Assembly (NCBI GenBank): GCA_963839165.1
Contig: CAWIUG010000049.1
Span: 354,938-418,937, forward strand
Origin: DATFVA01 sp963839165
GTDB taxonomy: Bacteria; Bacteroidota; Ignavibacteria; Ignavibacteriales; Ignavibacteriaceae
DNA length: 64,000 bases
Direction: 5' to 3'
Shown piece by piece: positions 56,803 to 64,000 of this stretch. The position numbers were made by a program, and so were the translations under genes. Under the pieces are notes generated by a model, which was not told the DNA's origin, made no database searches, and saw only the letters and a list, made by a program, of their open reading frames with translations. Within the stretch, counting starts at the first letter, position 1; every line of letters begins with the position of its first letter.

Positions 56803-57309
56803 ATGCAAAATCAACTAGAGCAAAGTTTTATACAGATAATTGAAGAGAATAAAGATAGAATTTACAGAATATGCAAGATCTATGCAGTTACTCCGATAGA
56901 GCCTCAAGACCTTTTCCAAGAAGTGGTAGTTCAAGTTTGGAGATCATTATCTACTTTCAAGGGTAAATCTAGCATAAGCACGTGGATTTATAAAGTTGCA
57001 CTAAACGTTTGTTATAGTTCAAAAATGAAGCTTGAAAAGAACAACGACAATACAGTTAGATTAGAATCGATACATTTTGCTCTATCAGAAAATACACCGG
57101 ATAAAATTCAGAAAGAAAAATATCAAGCTCTTCAAGCGTGTATTTCTACTCTGAATGAAATAGATAAATCTATTGTTATTCTTTATCTGGAGGAGTTACC
57201 TTATAAAGAAATAGCTGCAATTACGGGTTTGACAGAGAATCATATAGCTGTTAAAATGAAACGGATAAGAAAGACGTTATTAAAGTGTATAACTTATAAA
57301 TTAAAATAA
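56803..57309 (+). CDS. ECF-type RNA polymerase sigma factor
   Basis: A 168-residue sigma-70-family protein with region 2 ('PQDLFQEVVVQVWRSLSTF', about 33-55) and region 4 ('LPYKEIAAITGLTENHIAVK', about 130-150), without region 1 or 3. It would direct RNA polymerase to a small regulon. It is followed after 18 bases by a small coiled-coil protein, an arrangement I recall in Bacteroidota for ECF factor/anti-sigma-like pairs. No recognisable anti-sigma domain is present. Base composition is more AT-rich than in the core part of the window, consistent with accessory DNA. Confidence 0.9.
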   Translation: MQNQLEQSFIQIIEENKDRIYRICKIYAVTPIEPQDLFQEVVVQVWRSLSTFKGKSSISTWIYKVALNVCYSSKMKLEKNNDNTVRLESIHFALSENTPDKIQKEKYQALQACISTLNEIDKSIVILYLEELPYKEIAAITGLTENHIAVKMKRIRKTLLKCITYKLK

Positions 57310-57327
57310 AATATTGAGGTAAATAAT

Positions 57328-57600
57328 ATGTTGGAACAAGAATTAAACGATATATGGAAAGAGCTAAAGGATGTATGGAGAAATTCTTCACAGACAGAGA
57401 AGATCAATATTCAAATGTCAAGTCTAATTGTTGAATTAAAAAGTAAGGTCAGCCAATTCGAAAAAGACTCTATAAAAAGAGACATAAAAACAATTAAAAC
57501 TTTCACAAGCCAATTCGAAAAAGATTCCATCACTAAGGATATAAGAAAAATTAAATCAGCTATAAGAAAAATCATTGAATATCTTAATTTGAAAAAATAA
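57328..57600 (+). CDS. Small charged coiled-coil protein paired with the sigma factor
   Basis: 90 residues. The N-terminal 'IWKELKDVWRNSSQTEKINI' resembles the start of small proteins that follow ECF sigma genes in Bacteroidota, which normally continue into a membrane helix. Here that part is replaced by Lys-rich helix with an internal duplication: a 19-residue unit beginning 'SQFEKDSI' occurs twice, and at DNA level AGCCAATTCGAAAAAGA repeats exactly 57 bases apart (57451 and 57508). It may have lost a membrane anchor. An anti-sigma role is a guess from context. Confidence 0.6.
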   Translation: MLEQELNDIWKELKDVWRNSSQTEKINIQMSSLIVELKSKVSQFEKDSIKRDIKTIKTFTSQFEKDSITKDIRKIKSAIRKIIEYLNLKK

Positions 57601-57638
57601 TAACAATTTTCTAAAACGCTTATAACAAGCTGCTGCCA

Positions 57639-57833
57639 ATGAATGAGGTTGAGTTTGCAAAAAAGAATAAAAGGAAAATGAATTTATTTCTGTTGCATTC
57701 GATAAAATTGTCAAAAAATAGAAAAGTCTTTAAGGCGATTGGTGGTAAAGAGTATATAATTAATAACTGGGATATTAAGAACAAAAATTTAAAACCAATT
57801 CAATACTTATATAAGTTAGAAGATGCAAACTAA
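57639..57833 (+). CDS. Hypothetical protein, 64 residues
   Basis: A Lys/Asn-rich short ORF ('VEFAKKNKRKMNLFLLHSIK', 'GGKEYIINNWDIKNKN') following the sigma module on the same strand after about 40 bases. No motif, membrane segment or clear Shine-Dalgarno. It may be a real small gene of the accessory region or a chance frame in AT-rich DNA. Confidence 0.3.
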   Translation: MNEVEFAKKNKRKMNLFLLHSIKLSKNRKVFKAIGGKEYIINNWDIKNKNLKPIQYLYKLEDAN

Positions 57834-58168
57834 CATCTTTAATAAGTAAAAAGTCAATAGGCAATAAAAATCCTGTACAAAAATATTCTTTGGGGACTTA
57901 CCTTTGTAACAAATTTCAAATTCAATCTCTAGGATTTAGGTTCCATACCCCACCCCTGGGTTGACTACCAGATCAAGTCCAAACTCAGCTGCAGGTTTAT
58001 CGGTTTTTATATACAAAATCGGATTTCCAAAAAATTTTTATTTCAGAATATTTAAGCTAAAGAGAGCCAACGGCTCTCTGCTACTTTTAGTCTCTCAATG
58101 ATTATTTCTTGTAACTGTAAAGGGAATAAGAGGGAGGCACTCAGATAAACTATAAAATCGGAGAAACG
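57834..58168. other. AT-rich intergenic region with one hairpin
   Basis: No ORF with coding character. AGAGAGCC-AAC-GGCTCTCT (58061-58079) is a perfect 8-bp hairpin that could end the sigma-module transcript, although only a weak T stretch follows. GGAG at the right edge is the ribosome-binding site of the next ORF. Confidence 0.4.
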
Positions 58169-58462
58169 ATGGGAAACAAAAGGCCCATTCATCGGAAAAT
58201 TTCTGATGGTCGTATTGCTTTGGTTCGGAGAAAATCCATTGATTCCGCAGCCGAAGTTACACGTTGCAAAAAAGAGTTTGCTAAGGTGAACCTAGATCTT
58301 AAGCAACCTCTTTTGGATGATAAAACTGTCACTCGTTTAGAGACTAAACGAGTGGAACTCGAGGCACAAATAACGAAATCACAGAGAGAAACTGACGGGT
58401 ATAGGTCTCGTCATCTTTCTTACATTAGAAAAAACGCCAATTTGAACGGCGATCAGGAATAG
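58169..58462 (+). CDS. Hypothetical basic protein, 97 residues
   Basis: Start ATG 58169 is supported by GGAGAAACG upstream. The product is very basic and mostly helical ('RIALVRRKSIDSAAEVTRC', 'TRLETKRVELEAQITKSQRE'), with a predicted coiled-coil in the second half. No family recognised. It stands alone between the sigma module and the T9SS protein genes, with more balanced codon use than its AT-rich upstream neighbours. Confidence 0.5.
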   Translation: MGNKRPIHRKISDGRIALVRRKSIDSAAEVTRCKKEFAKVNLDLKQPLLDDKTVTRLETKRVELEAQITKSQRETDGYRSRHLSYIRKNANLNGDQE

Positions 58463-58720
58463 TAAATCTTAATCCTCTCCAGATTAAGTAGGGCCGGTAT
58501 GACTTTTGGGTTGTATCGGCTTCTGAGTTTATTGTGTGTCTGAAATTCAAACCTTTCACCAAATAAAATCCTGCTTATCTTACCATTAAATTATTAATCG
58601 AAAATTAATCTTGCGTCTCACCATCTGGATTTCTAAATTCTATTTGCTTTAATTATGAAAAGTTTACGGGGTCCAATGATATTTATCTTCTGTCTATAAA
58701 TTTTTCCGCTGGAGTATGTT

Positions 58721-60553
58721 ATGAAAAAATTGCTACTCTTTTTCTTCTTGTCGTTCAGTATTTGTAATTCTGGGTTCGCTGAAATCCGCTACGTCAGCCA
58801 CTCCGGCAGCAACACACCTCCTTACCTTACCTGGGAGACAGCAGCAGATTCAATAATGAGTGCAATAAATGTTTCTTCCTTCGGGGATACTATTTATGTA
58901 GCAAACGGCATCTATGAAGAACAGGTTGTAATGATACCTGGGTTATCGCTGATAGGTGCAGGGATGGACAGCTGTGTGATCAGCTTACAGGGAACTGGTA
59001 TCCCAACAGTTACAGTAGTGGACAGTTGCCTACTTAAAGGTTTTCAGATTATCACGTTGAATACTCTAAACACCTGGGGAATTAAAAGCAGTGGATCAAA
59101 TAGTTTGATAGCAGAAAATAAAATTATTAACCCCTCGCTGGGTATCTATCTGGATAATTCTGATGCTGAGGTATACAATAACATACTCGAGAATATAAAA
59201 ACGAAGGGAGTATGGGCTTTTAATTCCAACTCGAGTATAAGAATGAATAATATCTCGACTGATCCCAATTCTCAAGCCGCTTCAGTTGCCGGAATTGATA
59301 TTGAAGCCTACGATTTCACTTACACCCCGGTTATTGATTCGAATGTAATTATTACCCCGGGCGCTTATGGAATCAATAAATCCTATGGAGCAAAACCCAC
59401 AATAACAAATAACTCAATATTATTAAACCCTCCCGGAGGGGTTGGGATAGACTTTGGGGGTTACTCTGATTCGGCGTTTGTATTTAATAATTTAATATAT
59501 GGCGGAGGCTGGGGGATTGAGAACCGAGCTGTTGGACATATTGAGGTAATTAATAATTATTTAGGTGGCGGATTAGACAAGGGTATAATAACCGGTTCAT
59601 ATGTAAATGTTATAAAGAATAATATTATCGCCGATGCGCAGCTTGCTATAGAAAGACCATATAGTCTGCCCACCCCCATAGTTAAATACAACAACCTCTG
59701 GCATAACACCTCAAACTACTCAGGCTTTACCGGGGATACAACAAACCTCTCGGTTGACCCTATGGTAGTAAATGACGACACCAGCAAAGGAGAACTGGAT
59801 TACCACCTCCAGATGTTCTCTCCTTTAATTGATAGAGGTGACCCCGGTATCCTGGATAAAGACAGTACGAGAAGTGACATAGGCTTATACGGAGGACCAT
59901 TCGGAGAAATATATTCCTACCAGGACCTTCCTCCCCGTCAGCCTGTTAATCTCTCTGCCTCAGTAGATACTGATTATATCCTGATAAGATGGAATAAGAA
60001 CACAGAGGCAGACATAAATCATTATAACCTCTACAGGGATACAACAGAGAGCTTCACAGCAGATTCGACAACTTTTGTCGCTTCTGTAACAGACACATTC
60101 TACCTGCACATCATACCAGGGGGAATGAATGACCTTTACTTTAAGCTTACAGCAGTAGATAACCAGGGTAATACCTCTGAGCCTTCAGAGGAGCTCCATA
60201 TTGTTCTTACCGGAACAAAGAATAATGAAGAGTTTACAATTAACAATTACAAATTGTTTCAGAACTATCCTAATCCTTTCAACCCGACAACGAGGATAGC
60301 TTACAGGTTAAAAGAAAGAGGATATGTAAAGCTATATGTATATGACATTAAAGGTGAACTGGTAGAAACACTGGTTAATAAGATACAGGACAGGGGTTAT
60401 TATGAAGTTGAGTTCACCGGGTCTCCATCAGGCAGCGAAGAGTCCACAGCTCAGAGACTTGCCTCAGGCATTTATATCTACCAGATATTAGTACAGAATG
60501 AACACAACATTCCCGTCTTCTCGGATATTAAGAAGATGGTTTATCTGAAATAA
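58721..60553 (+). CDS. Secreted beta-helix protein with FN3 and T9SS sorting domain
   Basis: 610 residues. Signal peptide 'MKKLLLFFFLSFSICNSGFA'; parallel beta-helix (about 25-400) with repeated turns such as 'LIAENKIINPSLGIYLDNS' and 'EVYNNILENIKTKGVWAFNS'; a fibronectin type III domain (about 405-500, 'QPVNLSASVDTDYILIRWNK'); and a T9SS C-terminal sorting domain ('FQNYPNPFNPTTRIAYRL' ... 'GIYIYQILVQ' ... 'KKMVYLK'). It should be exported to the surface. Beta-helix proteins of this type are often polysaccharide lyases or adhesins; no catalytic site is evident. A second secreted protein gene follows after 42 bases. Confidence 0.9.
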   Translation: MKKLLLFFFLSFSICNSGFAEIRYVSHSGSNTPPYLTWETAADSIMSAINVSSFGDTIYVANGIYEEQVVMIPGLSLIGAGMDSCVISLQGTGIPTVTVVDSCLLKGFQIITLNTLNTWGIKSSGSNSLIAENKIINPSLGIYLDNSDAEVYNNILENIKTKGVWAFNSNSSIRMNNISTDPNSQAASVAGIDIEAYDFTYTPVIDSNVIITPGAYGINKSYGAKPTITNNSILLNPPGGVGIDFGGYSDSAFVFNNLIYGGGWGIENRAVGHIEVINNYLGGGLDKGIITGSYVNVIKNNIIADAQLAIERPYSLPTPIVKYNNLWHNTSNYSGFTGDTTNLSVDPMVVNDDTSKGELDYHLQMFSPLIDRGDPGILDKDSTRSDIGLYGGPFGEIYSYQDLPPRQPVNLSASVDTDYILIRWNKNTEADINHYNLYRDTTESFTADSTTFVASVTDTFYLHIIPGGMNDLYFKLTAVDNQGNTSEPSEELHIVLTGTKNNEEFTINNYKLFQNYPNPFNPTTRIAYRLKERGYVKLYVYDIKGELVETLVNKIQDRGYYEVEFTGSPSGSEESTAQRLASGIYIYQILVQNEHNIPVFSDIKKMVYLK

Positions 60554-60595
60554 TGCCATCGAATACAAAACATAAATAACAAGGGAGAAAGAATA

Positions 60596-62490
60596 ATGAA
60601 GGGAAACCTTACTTTAATTCCTTTTATTCTTCTTGCAGTAATTATCTGCAAAGCACAAGTTCCCGCTCAGGAAAACCCGTCAACCCCCGAATTCCCAATT
60701 GGGGTATATTTTCACGATCCCGCTGAATTAGCTAAAGATTATTTCGATTCTACCGGGATGAACACAATTGTATGGAAAACTGATGATAATTCACATCAGT
60801 TTCTCTCCAATTACAATCTTATAGCATATAATCCTTACAGCCAGAATGACTGGATATGCTATTACTCGGCAAGCTACTATTCAAAATGGGAAGCAGAAGA
60901 GCAGACCGGTCCCAACAGAATAGGGATAAAGCATAAGCACGGACGGGCAGACGAATGGAAGGGAATCGATTGCTGGTCTACAAAGGGCATAAGCTCTCCT
61001 GTTGACTCGCTTGTATACGGCCCCCATTACAGGAAGGAGAAGCAATATGCTATTGATGCGAGGGGTTATGGCAATGCCATCCAGTATATCCCAAGGTTCA
61101 ATATGGCTCTGGTATATAATCCTGAAAATGTAAGCGGGGATGAGCCTGTGTGTAAAATAAAAGTAGTAATAAGACATACAAAATACAACAACGGTGTTCT
61201 TCAACAAATTGTAGATGACACCTTGAGAGACACAATCCTGACGGTATCTGCTTTTAACATTGACTCAACTTTCACAGATATTAATTTCAATGAGCCAAAT
61301 TGGTACCAGTACTCTCCCAATTATTTCGATGGCCTGTACCCGGACGTAGTTCACGATCTTCCGATGACCGGTGTTACCTATCGGGATACTGCTGCGGGCC
61401 AGGGTGTTGAATTCTGGGTTGAATGGCTGAGGGATGATACACTCTGCACACTGTATATAGATAATATTGAGATTTATGATAATAACGGGTGGAGTGATTA
61501 TGTTATAAATAACTCACTCGTTATTAATAGGGTGCAAAACTACGCCCAAACTTATAATTCAAACTGGCCGAACATTAAATACTGGTACGGGAAGGATGAA
61601 CCAAGGTCCCTTGACTGTTTTACACCAATGCGAATCGTAGATTCGCTTGTAAATGTCAGCGTAAATAAAAAAGTAATCAATGCTGTCTGGTGCCTGTATA
61701 GTGGGATTGCCAAATTCTAACAGTGCCCCCTCCGAATTATATTATTTCATCAGAGATAATCTGACACCACGATTAAAGTCTAAATTGGGAAACAGGCTTT
61801 CGGAACTCAGGTACACCGGCGATTATATAAGCAAAAGACATTTCCCGGGAGAAGCTCCGATAAATCAAACAACATTGCATTATCTTACTATGCCTTACGG
61901 TTTATCCTCGGACAGCGTGAACTGGCACACCGGATTTTTTGATCGGAATGGATACGATGATGACAAATATTTCTTCCTTGTAAATCTCCTGCCTGAATCA
62001 GAAGACTCTGTTTGTATTAGATTAGCACCACCAATAGCCGGTTATTACAATTACAGATTTAGGAATTTTGAGGGCCAAATCGATACAACTTTCTTTACGG
62101 GTTCCTATCTGGTATGTTCACTTAACCACCCGGCAGGCGAAAGTTATCTTTATGAGGTTGCCCCTGTTGTAAAATACGGCGGAAAATTATATCACGATGA
62201 GACTATAAGCAGCAATACAACTCTCTACGATGATATGACTGTTGAGAATGGTGCTGATCTTACTGTAAATGCAGCATATAATTGCTATGGGAATATATAT
62301 ATAAAGGGGAACGGAAAAATAGTAACAACCAGCGGAGGAACTATAATTTTCCATAACGGAAAAGGAATTATTGCAGAAGCGTACCCTCAGCTGATTGGTA
62401 CATCTGAGCATAAACTGACTCTCGATTTTGGTTCGGAAAATAGTGGTTCGGGTGTTCAGTTACTTCAAAATTCACAATTTATTATGAATA
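60596..62490 (+). pseudogene. Secreted protein of unknown function, frameshifted and 3'-truncated
   Basis: The reading starts at ATG 60596 (GGGAGAAAG upstream) with a signal peptide, and continues in the next frame after one extra base in the GGG near 61703-61705; reading GG joins 'NAVWCLYSG' to 'LPNSNSAPSELYYFIRDN'. The product (about 630 residues) has a body with 'FPIGVYFHDPAELAKDYFD' and a beta-rich C-terminal part with 'NGADLTVNAAYNCYGNIYIK', similar to surface proteins of this group. It lacks the T9SS sorting domain expected at the end. Near 62480-62500 the frame instead enters a recombinase. No enzymatic family recognised. Confidence 0.65.
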
Positions 62491-62750
62491 TATTTTCTTG
62501 TGTAAAGGCAGTAGATATACAAAAAGATTTTATCTCTGCAAGATTCAAAAAAGTAGTCAGGGAGTGCAAGTTAGACGACCGCTACCACTTCCATAGTTTG
62601 AGGCATACATTCGCGAGTTGGTTAGTTCAAATGGGTGTTCCAATATACGAAGTAAGTAAACTTCTTGGGCACGCTGATATTAAGACTACTCAAATATATT
62701 CTCACCTTAGAAGCAATGACCTTCGGGATGCTGTTGATAGCCTGGATTAA
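62491..62750 (+). pseudogene. Tyrosine recombinase/integrase C-terminal fragment, in frame with the secreted protein
   Basis: The last 85 or so residues of the same open frame are the catalytic half of a phage-type/XerD-like tyrosine recombinase: 'FHSLRHTFASWLVQMGVP' supplies His-x-x-Arg, 'VSKLLGHADIKTTQIYSHL' supplies the Gly-His and the nucleophilic Tyr. The N-terminal core-binding domain and the first catalytic Arg are absent, so it cannot recombine DNA alone. The join (about 62480-62520) is a rearrangement point that replaced the C-terminus of the secreted protein. A bidirectional terminator follows. Confidence 0.8.
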
Positions 62751-62771
62751 ATGGGGAGTTGCCTCCCCATT
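62750..62771. terminator. Hairpin terminator between convergent genes
   Basis: AATGGGGAG-TTGC-CTCCCCATT is a perfect 9-bp stem with a 4-base loop, between the stop of the recombinase fragment and the stop of the minus-strand T9SS gene. A T-rich GTTTATTT follows on the plus strand. Confidence 0.75.
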
Positions 62772-62773
62772 GT

Positions 62774-64000
62774 TTATTTGAGAAGAATCATTTTCTTCGT
62801 ATCGATGAAAGAACCTGTTTTAATTTGATAGAAATAAACTCCGCTTGAAAGTCCTGCTGCATTCCACGTTAACTCATAAGTGCCTGCTGGTTTTTCCTCA
62901 TTAAGTATTGTTTCTATTTCTTCTCCAAGTGTATTAAATATTTTAAGTGTCACCTGAGAAGATTTTGGAATTGAAAATCTTATAACTGAGGAATTATTAA
63001 ATGGATTAGGATAATTTTGAGAAAGCAAAAACTCTGCTGGCATTTCATCAATTTTTTCTTCTTCAACAAATGTTACGCCACCATTTGTAGTACGAAGTAT
63101 TGTCCCAGAATCTCCCAAGGCTATCCCATTATTTAAATCAGGAAAACAGACACTATTTAGAGTATTATAGATTCCAGTGGATTGTTGTTCCCAATTTAAT
63201 CCAGCATCGATCGTGCTTAGGACAGTTCCACCTCTCCCAACTATCCATCCGTTATTTGCATTTGCGAAATAAACACTTTTTAAAGCCCTATTTCCGCCAC
63301 TTGACTTTTGTATCCAGTTCAAGCCACCATCGGTTGTTTGGAGAATTACTCCTTCTCCTCCTGTGGCAAAATCAACTCCGACTGCTATCCCATCATTTAA
63401 ATTAGTAAAATAAACGTCATCCAGAATCATTTGAAATTGGGAATAATGCTTTGACCAGTTTAATCCACCGTCATTTGTTTTGAGGATCGTGCCGGTTGTT
63501 CCGACGATCCAGCCATTGTTTTCATCGATAAAGTACACACTTGTTAAAAAATCTTCATTGGTTGGTTGTTCTATCCAATCCATCCCTCCATTAGTAGTCC
63601 TGAGAATTAAAGCACCACTAAAAAACGTACTACCAACAATCCATCCATTATTATGATTAGTAAAGCAAACCTTCATCAAATAAACGGTGTTCTCTATTCT
63701 CTGTTGTGTCCAATCTAAACCTCCATTTGTTGTGCTGAGGATAATTCCACCATAGTTGTTCACATCAAAACCCACAATTATACCGTGATTCGTATCAGTA
63801 AAGGTAACATCATACAAAATCAAATCTGTTCCTACGGTTTGCTGAGTCCAGTTTAATCCACCATCAGTTGTTCTTAGGATGGTTCCTGTGTAGTCATTAT
63901 TCCCATCACAACCAACCACCCATAAATTATCTGAATCTATTATGCAAACACCATACAAATCACTTGTAGTGTTGCTTATCTGTCTGAACCACTGTGCAGA
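62774..64000 (-). CDS. YCF48/BNR-repeat beta-propeller protein with T9SS sorting domain (5' end outside window)
   Basis: The frame is open from the window edge to a stop at 62774. It consists of about seven repeats of 40-45 residues, each with 'TTDGGLNWTQQ'-like and 'NNGWIVG'-like elements, the pattern of YCF48-type photosystem-assembly-factor-like propellers and sialidase Asp-box folds. The C-terminal 85 residues are a T9SS sorting domain ('QNYPNPFNNSSVIRFSI' ... 'GVYFYQIKTG' ... 'KKMILLK'). It should be a secreted surface protein. A TTG at 63958 could be read as a start, but the frame continues beyond it ('SAQWFRQISNTTSDLYG'), so the gene extends past the window. Confidence 0.9.
   Translation of the reverse strand, partial: SAQWFRQISNTTSDLYGVCIIDSDNLWVVGCDGNNDYTGTILRTTDGGLNWTQQTVGTDLILYDVTFTDTNHGIIVGFDVNNYGGIILSTTNGGLDWTQQRIENTVYLMKVCFTNHNNGWIVGSTFFSGALILRTTNGGMDWIEQPTNEDFLTSVYFIDENNGWIVGTTGTILKTNDGGLNWSKHYSQFQMILDDVYFTNLNDGIAVGVDFATGGEGVILQTTDGGLNWIQKSSGGNRALKSVYFANANNGWIVGRGGTVLSTIDAGLNWEQQSTGIYNTLNSVCFPDLNNGIALGDSGTILRTTNGGVTFVEEEKIDEMPAEFLLSQNYPNPFNNSSVIRFSIPKSSQVTLKIFNTLGEEIETILNEEKPAGTYELTWNAAGLSSGVYFYQIKTGSFIDTKKMILLK

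Noticed and set aside
62774..64000. Tandem DNA repeats in the YCF48-like gene as a possible CRISPR or satellite
   Set aside because: The repetition is at protein level (about 40-45-residue propeller blades) with divergent DNA and no spacers; no CRISPR array or cas gene is in the window.

Overview
The window looks like a chromosome segment from a Bacteroidota/Ignavibacteriota-type bacterium, probably Ignavibacteria. Four secreted proteins or remnants are present, and three end in the 'YPNPFN' type IX secretion (T9SS) sorting domain. There are also a TonB-dependent receptor with a CarboxypepD-like extension, a PG0541-type RND accessory protein, AT-rich intergenic DNA and the squalene genes hpnC/hpnD/hpnE. 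The taxonomic call is an inference from these protein styles; no rRNA is present.

Layout. 1-5.9 kb: start of a PAS-domain protein, tRNA-Val and tRNA-Gly, a membrane protein paired with a phosphoribosyltransferase, a DUF362 protein plus polyferredoxin pair, and small proteins. 6.2-12.7 kb: a tripartite RND efflux operon behind a TetR repressor. 13.1-24.2 kb: a sensor kinase and NtrC-type regulator, then an outer-membrane protein and a complete branched-chain-amino-acid-type ABC transporter (livKHMGF) with a CBS-ACT protein; a sigma-54-like promoter lies between the regulator and the outer-membrane gene. 24.3-39.0 kb: a minus-strand chitin/N-acetylglucosamine locus with chitinase, chitobiose phosphorylase, inner-membrane transporter, TonB receptor, secreted beta-helix protein, ROK kinase, ROK repressor, nagA and nagB. 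Two near-identical palindromes precede the repressor and the kinase. 39.2-45.6 kb: RNA-binding protein, cupin, MFS transporter, GIY-YIG protein and an M16 protease. 45.9-55.5 kb: a lipid-flavoured block (hpnE, hpnD, hpnC, a DEGS-like sphingolipid desaturase, a second desaturase) with prfC flanked by two copies of an intergenic repeat, a lipoprotein and an M28 peptidase. 55.7-64 kb: a scrambled accessory region with an outer-membrane gene remnant, a truncated IS110 transposase with a structured RNA-like leader, an ECF sigma factor module, T9SS proteins, and a tyrosine-recombinase tail joined in frame to a secreted protein.

How the genes work together. The chitin locus reads as one pathway. Secreted GH18 chitinase makes chitobiose, the TonB receptor and MFS permease bring it in, GH94 phosphorylase cleaves it with phosphate, the ROK kinase phosphorylates GlcNAc, and NagA and NagB deliver fructose-6-phosphate. 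The ROK repressor probably controls its own gene and the kinase/TonB transcript through the shared operator.

Caution. Eight otherwise intact genes carry one apparent single-base frameshift each, several in or next to short homopolymers. Residual assembly errors are more likely than eight independent pseudogenes.
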